DNA of 7,156 bases. It comes from Candidatus Daviesbacteria bacterium GW2011_GWA2_42_7. GTDB lineage: Bacteria > Patescibacteriota > Microgenomatia > Daviesbacterales > UBA10151. The notes under the pieces are model-generated. The model was not told where the DNA came from. It saw nothing but the letters and a program-made list of their open reading frames with translations, and did no database searches. Where the stretch lies: contig LCEJ01000037.1 of NCBI GenBank assembly GCA_000997105.1, forward strand, positions 1-7,156. Direction: 5' to 3'. The position numbers and the translations under genes were made by a program. The first letter of the stretch is position 1, and every line of letters starts with the position of its first letter. Shown here piece after piece: positions 1 to 4,875 of the stretch.

Positions 1-1
1 T

Positions 2-1114
2 GAAACTCCTCCAAAAGCAAATGTAGTAAAGCCCGCAGAGGGACCAGCAGCCCAAGTACCCAACGCCTTACCAATCACAGCTCCGAGAGAAGAGGCAGCA
101 GAACCTGGTCTTACATATAATCCATCTCCTGAAGAGGTGTACGAATACGCTTCCAAAATACAGGCAGAGTGGGGGCTGGAAAATCCTGATTTTGATAGAG
201 ACACGTTAAATCTTTTAGAATATGGTAGCACCAATAAATCTCCCATGGGATTTCCAATGAATCCTCAAGGAATGACAGATTACGAAAAAGAGCTGTACGC
301 CGTTTATAAAGAAATGGCACCAAAGTTGGGTTATAAGTTGGGAGAGCTGCGGTATAACCCGGTCAAAGAGTATGGAGAAGCTACAATCGAAAAAATCAAG
401 CCGGAAGCTACCTTTGATGCATATCATTCAGCCGATATAACTTTAAACACACAGGAAAATGTTGGAGGTAGCCTTGAATCCTTGGAACAGTTTGCTCACC
501 GTGACAACCTCGAAAATAAGGAAGTTTACGAGAGGTCTCTTGATAATGCCCTTAAAACCCTCGAAGGAAAAGATGGTATCGCAGAGCTTAAAGACATTCC
601 CGCAATTATTATTCCGGATTTACACGCCAGAAAGAACTTTTTAGTTGAGGTTTTAAACCAGCAGGTTAAGGAAGGCCCTTATTCAGGACAGAAAATATTT
701 GATTTACTAAAAGAAGGCAGGGTTAATATTGTCTGCCTGGGTGATGGCATGCACTCTGAGCAACGTGCTAATTGGGAACCATCTCGCTATGCAACTGAGA
801 CAGACTCCAACGGGCGTCTGGTAACAAAGAAAGACTCCTTAGGTAATGTAGTCAAAACTGAATACAGCAAGCTTTTAGATCAACTCCCTCCTGGTCAGCA
901 AGTTAACGAACTTCGTAACAAAGAAATGAATAGATTGATAAGCGAAGAGATGGCTAGATCTTTAGGAATGATGAAAATGATTATGGACTTAAAAGTTAGG
1001 TTTCCGGAAAATTTCCATTATATAAGAGGAAACCATGATGATATAAAAGAGGCTATCTCCGGATTTTACAAATATGCCAACGAGTCCGCAGATAATTCGC
1101 CAGAAAAACGATAG
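2..1114 (+). CDS. Calcineurin-like metallophosphoesterase, N-terminal part (5' partial, frameshifted)
   Basis: The frame is open from base 2 to a TAG at 1112-1114, so the gene starts off the left edge. An internal GTG at 137 is available but is not needed as a start. The first ~45 codons are rich in Pro, Ala and Glu and look like a linker. Metal-binding motifs of the calcineurin-like phosphoesterase fold follow in order: I-P-D-L-H (611-625), L-G-D-G-M-H (737-751) and R-G-N-H-D-D (1025-1042). The closing G-H motif lies in another frame (1236-1241, next entry), so the product of this frame alone should be inactive. The family hydrolyses phosphate esters with two metal ions; the substrate here is unknown. 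I see no signal peptide or membrane segment in the visible part. The fold assignment is firm; the biological role is not recognised. Confidence 0.75.
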   Translation, partial: ETPPKANVVKPAEGPAAQVPNALPITAPREEAAEPGLTYNPSPEEVYEYASKIQAEWGLENPDFDRDTLNLLEYGSTNKSPMGFPMNPQGMTDYEKELYAVYKEMAPKLGYKLGELRYNPVKEYGEATIEKIKPEATFDAYHSADITLNTQENVGGSLESLEQFAHRDNLENKEVYERSLDNALKTLEGKDGIAELKDIPAIIIPDLHARKNFLVEVLNQQVKEGPYSGQKIFDLLKEGRVNIVCLGDGMHSEQRANWEPSRYATETDSNGRLVTKKDSLGNVVKTEYSKLLDQLPPGQQVNELRNKEMNRLISEEMARSLGMMKMIMDLKVRFPENFHYIRGNHDDIKEAISGFYKYANESADNSPEKR

Positions 1115-1382
1115 AGGTATGATCAAAGATCTTCTTTGGACAGATAACAGAGGTTGGGAACAAGCAAAGCAAGCAACGGTTGATAAAAATTTAGAAAACC
1201 TTGGCATGAACCCCAATGAAGCATTTTGGATTATTGGGCACAGGCCAGTTGATACCAACGAGGGTAGATACAGGGAGCAGTTTGGGAAGTTAATCCAGAT
1301 TAATAACCCTGGTAAACTGGTCTATGCCTATGTGCCCAACACTCGGAAATTTAACCCCGCGCAAGACATTTATACTATATAA
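1074..1382 (+). CDS. Metallophosphoesterase C-terminal fragment, separated by a frameshift
   Basis: This frame carries the missing end of the preceding phosphoesterase. It has D-L-L-W-T-D followed by W-I-I-G-H-R-P-V (1227-1250), a good match to the last metal-binding G-H motif of the fold, and it ends at TAA 1380-1382. Upstream it is closed by stops at 1023 and 1044, so the join must fall between about 1047 and 1114. The A5 run at 1104-1108 is a natural candidate: one fewer A would continue the first frame directly into this one (E-N-D-R-G). Possible starts for independent translation are ATG 1074 and ATG 1119, neither with a ribosome binding site. Only ~68 residues separate the GNHD and GH motifs and no obvious intervening histidine motif is seen, so an internal deletion may accompany the frameshift. 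Most likely a decayed gene, or else a sequencing or assembly indel. Confidence 0.6.
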   Translation: MPTSPQIIRQKNDRGMIKDLLWTDNRGWEQAKQATVDKNLENLGMNPNEAFWIIGHRPVDTNEGRYREQFGKLIQINNPGKLVYAYVPNTRKFNPAQDIYTI

Positions 1383-1410
1383 TTCCCTCATGGAGCTTAA
1401 GACACCTTTG
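1378..1410 (+). repeat. Diverged duplicate of the recG promoter and first seven recG codons
   Basis: Bases 1378-1395 are identical to 1837-1854 (18 of 18: the TATAAT box, a six-base spacer and ATGGAG). The similarity continues to 1410 against 1869. Both copies encode M-E-L-K-T-P-L, but six nucleotides differ across codons 3, 4, 6 and 7, and all six changes are synonymous. After codon 7 similarity stops, and the stub runs through two Val codons to TAA. A random short duplication decaying without selection would not be expected to change only silently. It therefore looks like the 5' stub of a recG allele from a related lineage, left at a recombination junction. Confidence 0.75.
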
Positions 1411-1411
1411 G

Positions 1412-1420
1412 TGGTATAAT
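1412..1420 (+). promoter_or_regulatory. Extended -10 promoter for hicB (predicted leaderless)
   Basis: TGG followed by TATAAT (1415-1420) is a consensus extended -10 element. It ends exactly six bases before the hicB ATG at 1427, so a start about seven bases downstream would fall on the A of ATG and give a leaderless transcript. No convincing -35 is seen, which fits extended -10 promoters. The box directly abuts the recG-start stub. Confidence 0.6.
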
Positions 1421-1426
1421 TAACAT

Positions 1427-1705
1427 ATGAAAAAGGCAGTAAAAGATCTCCAATTTAAGGTTTTAATTGAACAGGACGAAAATGGAGTTTTTGTGGCCTC
1501 TGTCCCTGCAATTCCTGGATGTCACACACAAGGTAATACTTATGAAGAAGCAGTCAAGGGGATAGAAGAGGTAATCCAACTTTGTCTTGAGGTAGCTAAA
1601 AAGGATAAAAAATATAAAGAAAAAATTGATTTTTCTGAGGTAGAAAACAAATCCCGTTTCCTGGGAGTAGTTAATATGCCAATCCATATTAGCTTCTCTT
1701 TATGA
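1427..1705 (+). CDS. hicB: HicB-family antitoxin (type II toxin-antitoxin)
   Basis: A 92-residue protein with the HicB/UPF0150 partial RNase-H-like fold. It has the D-E-N-G-V-F-V-A core strand (residues ~18-25), then the P-A-I-P-G-C-H-T-Q-G-N-T-Y-E-E-A signature (~27-42), then an amphipathic helix (E-E-V-I-Q-L-C-L-E). In the family HicB binds and neutralises the mRNA-cleaving toxin HicA and often represses its own promoter. No separate ribbon-helix-helix or HTH domain is evident, and the tail after residue ~75 is short and hydrophobic. There is no ribosome binding site; the extended -10 six bases upstream suggests leaderless expression. Its TGA overlaps the ATG of the hicA remnant (ATGA), the usual tight coupling of this module, here in hicB-hicA order. 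Because the partner is damaged, this antitoxin is either an orphan or has been kept for another role. Confidence 0.85.
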   Translation: MKKAVKDLQFKVLIEQDENGVFVASVPAIPGCHTQGNTYEEAVKGIEEVIQLCLEVAKKDKKYKEKIDFSEVENKSRFLGVVNMPIHISFSL

Positions 1706-1824
1706 GCGGCTTGTCCCCAATTAAAGCAAGGAAGCTTATTAAAATCATCAAGAGATTTGGACTTCTTCGTTCAATTCTTCATGACATAAAACTTTCTCCG
1801 GAAGACTTTGAGAAATTAAAGTAA
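1702..1824 (+). pseudogene. hicA: HicA toxin remnant with an internal in-frame deletion
   Basis: ATG 1702 overlaps the hicB stop by four bases, and the frame runs 40 codons to TAA 1822-1824. The first ~20 residues (L-S-P-I-K-A-R-K-L-I-K-I-I-K-R-F-G) match the HicA N-terminal helix. The last ~19 (L-R-S-I-L-H-D-I-K-L-S-P-E-D-F) match the HicA C-terminal helix, usually written LRSILRDAGLSPEEF. The dsRBD-like middle, with the G-S-H catalytic histidine and the P-x-H strand, is missing. Full-length HicA is about 60-80 residues, so roughly 35 residues have been lost in frame. The product should have no mRNA interferase activity. It was probably too short to be called by standard gene prediction. It could still fold as a small two-helix peptide that binds HicB, but that is speculation. 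Confidence 0.7.
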
Positions 1825-1836
1825 CCTTAACTGCTG

Positions 1837-1842
1837 TATAAT
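1837..1842 (+). promoter_or_regulatory. -10 box for recG (predicted leaderless)
   Basis: A perfect TATAAT ends six bases before the recG ATG at 1849, the same spacing as at hicB and at the duplicate recG start. The expected transcription start coincides with the start codon, and there is no Shine-Dalgarno sequence. The region 16-18 bases upstream has no good -35 match, only AT-rich sequence at the end of the hicA remnant. Confidence 0.6.
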
Positions 1843-1848
1843 TCCCTC

Positions 1849-3897
1849 ATGGAGTTAAAAACACCACTTCTTTCACTTTCAGGTATTGGACCGAGTCTGG
1901 CAGACAGGTTACACAGGCTAAATCTTTTTACGGTTGAGGATTTAGTTTACCATTTCCCATTCAGGTATGATGATTTTTCTGCCACCCAACCTTTAGACCA
2001 AACGAGGATTGGGGAGACAGCTACCTTCCGGGGGGAGCTTTGGTCTATTAAAAATACTTATACCAGGTTTAGGAAAGTTCTAACCCAGGCAATTTTAAAT
2101 GATGGTACGGGAACAGTAGAGATTGTCTGGTTTAACCAGCCCTGGCTTACCAAAAATTTAAAGGCAGGGGATAGGTTACAGGTTTCAGGAAAACTAAATA
2201 GGAAGGGTAGTAAGATCTCTTTGGTCTCCCCGGTTTGGGAGAGAATACAAACTCCCGAGGTTGAAAATTTTAAACCTCGGGAGTTGGGGATCCACACTGG
2301 CCGCCTTGTCCCTGTTTACCCGGAAACTTATGGCTTAACCTCCAAATGGCTAAGGTATAAAATCTCCCAAATCTTGCCCACAGTGCTTCCTAAAATTACT
2401 GACCCCCTGCCGGAAGATATCAAGGACAATATGCTGCCGGAAGCCCAAGCCTTGCAGCAAATCCACTTTCCGGATAATTTCGGGCAAGTCCGAAAGGCTA
2501 CGGAAAGGCTTGCCTTTGATGAGCTTTTTTATATCCATCTTCAAACCCAAATGAAAAAGGCTGACTGGAAAGAAAAAAAGGTGGTAGTGCCTTGGAAAAT
2601 TAACCAAAGCAAACTTACAGGCTTTATTAAAAAGTTGCCTTTCAAGTTAACCAATGCACAAGAAAGGGTATTAAAAGAGATCATTGCCGACCTAAAAAGC
2701 AGCCAACCTATGAACAGGCTTTTACAGGGAGAAGTAGGGTCAGGGAAAACAGTAATTGCAGCAATTGCAGCTTTCCTGGCACACACCAACAACCTGCGCA
2801 CAATCATCATGGCCCCTACCGAAATTTTAGCCTTCCAGCACTACGAAACTTTATCCAAGCTTCTTGGTCCACTTGGCATTGAAATAGGTATCTACACAGG
2901 CAGTAAAAAGGCAGTAAGCCGTCAGCCGTCAGCTATCAGCAACGTTATAGTAGGTACCCACGCTTTGTTGTCCAGTAAATTAGAGCTGGACAATGTAGGG
3001 CTGGTAATTATTGATGAGCAACAAAGGTTCGGGGTAGAACACAGAAGTATCTTAAGAAGCAAGTCGAAATCTCCTCACTTTCTAACTATGACTGCAACCC
3101 CTATACCCCGTACTGTCGCCTTAACTTTATATGGGGACCTGGACCTTTCCATCATAGACCAAATGCCTCTGGGTAGAAAAGTTGTTCGAACACATTTTGT
3201 ACCCCATGTTAAACGTGCCGATGCCTATAAATTTATTTCCAATTTAGTAGAGCAAGGCCAGCAAGCCTATATCATCACCCCTTTAATAGAGGAATCCGAA
3301 ACTCTTATCTCAGCCAAAGCCGCCAAGGTAGAATATGAAAAGCTGCAAAAAGATATCTTCCCTAACTTAAGGCTTGGGTTGTTGCACGGCCGGTTAAAAT
3401 CAAAGGAGAAAGAAGCCGCTATTAATCAATTTAAAAATCACGAAGTAGATATTTTAGTCTCTACTTCTGTAGTAGAGGTAGGCGTAGATGTCCCAAACGC
3501 CACAATTATGGTTATCGAAGGTGCCGAGAGGTTTGGCCTGGCACAACTTCACCAACTACGGGGTAGGGTCGGCAGGGGAGAGCTTCAGTCATTTACTTTT
3601 CTTTTCGCTGAAACAGAAAGCCCCCAGGTTGTAAACCGCCTGAAGAACCTGGAAAAAATCCACGACGGGTTAAAACTGGCCGAACTGGACCTTAAAATCC
3701 GCGGTTCCGGAGAAATATTCGGGACTTTGCAATCAGGGCAGTGGAACCTAAAAATTGCCGATTTATCCAACCTAACGCTTATTGAAAGTACCAAATTGGC
3801 AGCCTCAAAAATACTTGGCATAAGCCCAAACCTTGACAAATACCCTGAAATTAAGGCAAAATTGGGCGTCGGGCTAAAAGAAATAATGCCCGACTGA
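1849..3897 (+). CDS. recG: ATP-dependent DNA helicase RecG
   Basis: A 682-residue superfamily 2 helicase, normal for the family. RecG binds branched DNA and regresses stalled replication forks in the cytoplasm. The order is an N-terminal HhH-like segment (S-G-I-G-P-S-L-A), a wedge/OB domain up to ~residue 190, and Walker A G-E-V-G-S-G-K-T (294-301). Motif II is D-E-Q-Q (389-392), where most RecG have D-E-Q-H, followed by R-F-G-V-E-H-R. Then come M-T-A-T-P-I-P-R-T, H-G-R-L-K-S-K-E-K-E, S-T-S-V-V-E-V-G-V-D-V-P and Q-L-R-G-R-V-G-R-G. Two oddities interrupt the usual sequence. A 36-bp palindrome lies near residues 134-146. A heptamer-repeat segment at residues ~357-363 replaces, and shortens, the loop that normally follows T-G-S before V-G-T-H. 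The start at 1849 is supported by the -10 six bases upstream. It precedes rpmF after a 76-base gap holding a hairpin. Confidence 0.97.
   Translation: MELKTPLLSLSGIGPSLADRLHRLNLFTVEDLVYHFPFRYDDFSATQPLDQTRIGETATFRGELWSIKNTYTRFRKVLTQAILNDGTGTVEIVWFNQPWLTKNLKAGDRLQVSGKLNRKGSKISLVSPVWERIQTPEVENFKPRELGIHTGRLVPVYPETYGLTSKWLRYKISQILPTVLPKITDPLPEDIKDNMLPEAQALQQIHFPDNFGQVRKATERLAFDELFYIHLQTQMKKADWKEKKVVVPWKINQSKLTGFIKKLPFKLTNAQERVLKEIIADLKSSQPMNRLLQGEVGSGKTVIAAIAAFLAHTNNLRTIIMAPTEILAFQHYETLSKLLGPLGIEIGIYTGSKKAVSRQPSAISNVIVGTHALLSSKLELDNVGLVIIDEQQRFGVEHRSILRSKSKSPHFLTMTATPIPRTVALTLYGDLDLSIIDQMPLGRKVVRTHFVPHVKRADAYKFISNLVEQGQQAYIITPLIEESETLISAKAAKVEYEKLQKDIFPNLRLGLLHGRLKSKEKEAAINQFKNHEVDILVSTSVVEVGVDVPNATIMVIEGAERFGLAQLHQLRGRVGRGELQSFTFLFAETESPQVVNRLKNLEKIHDGLKLAELDLKIRGSGEIFGTLQSGQWNLKIADLSNLTLIESTKLAASKILGISPNLDKYPEIKAKLGVGLKEIMPD
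2250..2285. repeat. 36-bp near-perfect palindrome inside recG
   Basis: Each half is 18 bases; 17 of 18 pairs match, with one mismatch at the fourteenth pair from the outside. The outer 13-bp arms are GC-rich in the middle (CTCCCGAGG and its complement) and the centre is AAAATTTT. It encodes T-P-E-V-E-N-F-K-P-R-E in the linker just before H-T-G-R-L-V-P-V-Y-P, where RecG proteins vary in sequence. No T-tract follows, so it is not an intrinsic terminator. Confidence 0.85.
2917..2937 (+). repeat. Three tandem heptamers (AGCYRTC) inside recG
   Basis: Three contiguous units fit AGCYRTC, followed by a further AGC. They start on a codon boundary and add up to 21 bp, so they read as seven codons, S-R-Q-P-S-A-I. 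They lie in the loop between T-G-S (residues 350-352) and V-I-V-G-T-H, where ordinary RecG has a longer charged helix beginning with K-G-K-E-R. This low-complexity segment does not look like native RecG sequence. Confidence 0.7.
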
Positions 3898-3908
3898 AGG
3901 AGTAAGTA

Positions 3909-3961
3909 GTTCATGGTTCAGAGTTCATAGTAAAAATATCTATGAACTACCAACTATGAAC
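3909..3961 (+). repeat. Heptamer-repeat hairpin between recG and rpmF
   Basis: The left arm (3909-3930) has three units of the form GTTCANR and the right arm (3940-3961) has three of the form CTAYSAA. The arms pair over 22 positions with 18 Watson-Crick pairs, one possible G-U and a three-base internal loop, closed by a nine-base AT loop. The innermost nine pairs are perfect. No T-tract follows the right arm, so this is not a standard intrinsic terminator. It fills nearly the whole 76-base gap and sits 12 bases before the rpmF start. Confidence 0.75.
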
Positions 3962-3973
3962 CCATAACTAACC

Positions 3974-4174
3974 GTGCCGCAAGAACCGAAAAAAAGACAT
4001 AGTAAAGCAAGCAAACGCACCAGGCGTGCTTCTATTACCTTAAAAAGTGTAGGGCTTGTAAAATGCAGTAATTGCCAAAAGATGAAGGTACCTCACCAGG
4101 TATGTAAAAAATGTGGTTTTTTTGATAATAAGAAAATCCTGGAAAAATCCAAAGCTGTAGTGACTAAAGCCTAA
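3974..4174 (+). CDS. rpmF: 50S ribosomal protein L32
   Basis: A 66-residue basic protein. The N-terminal stretch is rich in Lys, Arg and Ser (P-K-K-R-H-S-K-A-S-K-R-T-R-R-A), followed by L-V-K-C and a zinc ribbon with Cys31, Cys34, Cys44 and Cys47, ending C-G-F-F. All four cysteines are kept, so this is the zinc-binding form of L32, a large-subunit protein. The start is GTG at 3974, giving the usual M-P-Q-E-P-K-K opening; no in-frame ATG lies nearby and no Shine-Dalgarno sequence precedes it. The tail after residue ~52 is slightly longer and more Lys-rich than in textbook L32. It sits between a hairpin and nusB, with 12 bases to the nusB start, so the two are probably cotranscribed. Confidence 0.95.
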   Translation: MPQEPKKRHSKASKRTRRASITLKSVGLVKCSNCQKMKVPHQVCKKCGFFDNKKILEKSKAVVTKA

Positions 4175-4186
4175 ATTGCCCTAAGT

Positions 4187-4561
4187 ATGAAGACCCACCA
4201 GGACCCACGCCACCTAAAACGTATCCAGGCTATGCAGGACCTTTTTGCCTGGGAGTTTAATCCACAAAAAGCCAATGAAGGAACAGCCGGGCAGATCATA
4301 CAAAACCTGGCCCAAATTGATGAGGAGATTAAAAAAGCAGCCCCCACCTGGCCTATTGATAAAATCAACAAGATCGATTTATCCATCTTGCGTTTAGCAA
4401 TTTTTGAGTTGATAATAGTTAGTGACACACCTTATAAAGTAACTGTTGATGAGGCTGTTGAACTGGCAAAAGAGTTCGGAACCGAAGCCAGCCCCGGATT
4501 TATTAACGGAGCCTTGGGTAATATAATTTCCGTCCACGGTCTGGACAAAAAAACGAGTTAG
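4187..4561 (+). CDS. nusB: Transcription antitermination factor NusB
   Basis: A 124-residue all-helical RNA-binding protein. With NusE (S10) it binds boxA RNA and promotes antitermination on rRNA operons. Recognisable parts are the N-terminal helix R-I-Q-A-M-Q-D-L-F-A-W-E (residues 12-23), I-D-K-I-N-K-I-D-L-S-I-L-R-L-A-I-F-E-L (57-75), and the C-terminal signature K-V-T-V-D-E-A-V-E-L-A-K-E-F-G (84-98) with S-P-G-F-I-N-G-A-L-G (102-111). It is somewhat shorter than the usual 130-140 residues, with the reduction in the middle helices. ATG 4187 follows rpmF by 12 bases and has no ribosome binding site. Its stop is followed by the 77-base heptamer-repeat gap before the ACP-like gene. Confidence 0.93.
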   Translation: MKTHQDPRHLKRIQAMQDLFAWEFNPQKANEGTAGQIIQNLAQIDEEIKKAAPTWPIDKINKIDLSILRLAIFELIIVSDTPYKVTVDEAVELAKEFGTEASPGFINGALGNIISVHGLDKKTS

Positions 4562-4631
4562 CTAGTAACTAGATACTAGATGAAAGTTAAAATATGAACT
4601 AGTTATCTAATATCTAGCATCTAATATCTAA
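4562..4631 (+). repeat. Heptamer-repeat hairpin between nusB and the ACP-like gene
   Basis: The left arm (4562-4582) has three CTAGWWR units. The right side (4604-4631) has four perfect consecutive YATCTAR units. The left arm is close to the reverse complement of 4605-4622 (about 15 of 18 positions), leaving a loop of ~23 AT-rich bases. The right arm's spare unit allows the hairpin to slip by seven bases. No T-tract follows, so a terminator is unlikely. It occupies most of the gap and would lie in the 5' leader of a transcript carrying the ACP-like gene and rnc. Confidence 0.7.
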
Positions 4632-4638
4632 AAAATAT

Positions 4639-4875
4639 ATGAGTAACCAACAACAAATAATTGAAGCGATTGCCGATGGTTTAACCCTCCCGCCTGCCGA
4701 TATGGACCTTGAAGCGTCGTTTAAAGATGACATGGGGCTAAACCCGGTGGAGGTTGCCGACTTATTTGATAGCTTAAGCCGTAAGTTTAACATTATTGTG
4801 GACCCTTCAGAAACAGGCCAGGTTAAAACCATCGGAGATTTAGTTGAGCTTATAGAAGATAAACTGCTGGAATGA
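4639..4875 (+). CDS. acpP: Acyl-carrier-protein-like protein lacking the phosphopantetheine serine
   Basis: A 78-residue acidic, four-helix protein aligning end to end with acyl carrier protein. Examples are L-E-A-S-F-K-D-D-M-G at residues 24-33 against N-A-S-F-V-E-D-L-G in E. coli, and the K-T-I-G-D-L-V-E-L-I end. The universal D-S-L, whose Ser36 receives 4'-phosphopantetheine, is replaced by Asn35-Pro36-Val37. No other serine sits at the helix II start. It should therefore be unable to carry acyl chains as a normal ACP. The position directly upstream of rnc is a conserved bacterial arrangement (acpP-rnc), which supports descent from acpP. Its TGA overlaps the rnc ATG (ATGA), implying translational coupling. 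No ribosome binding site is visible; the upstream 77 bases form a repeat hairpin. The present function is unknown: perhaps structural, or a partner for an RNA-processing enzyme. Confidence 0.8.
   Translation: MSNQQQIIEAIADGLTLPPADMDLEASFKDDMGLNPVEVADLFDSLSRKFNIIVDPSETGQVKTIGDLVELIEDKLLE

Noticed and set aside
1390..1419. Nine-codon leader peptide M-E-L-K-T-P-L-V-V upstream of hicB
   Set aside because: Its identity to the recG N-terminus and synonymous divergence make a recG stub the simpler explanation. It may still be translated, but a regulatory role is unsupported.
3909..3961. Intrinsic terminator for recG
   Set aside because: The stem is AT-rich and lacks a following T-tract.
3898..3973. 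Possible rpmF promoter (CATAAC five bases before GTG)
   Set aside because: Weak -10 match and no -35; rpmF may simply be transcribed from upstream.
4622..4627. TAATAT as a -10 box for the ACP-like gene
   Set aside because: It is part of the YATCTAR repeat array and there is no -35, so the match is not independent evidence.
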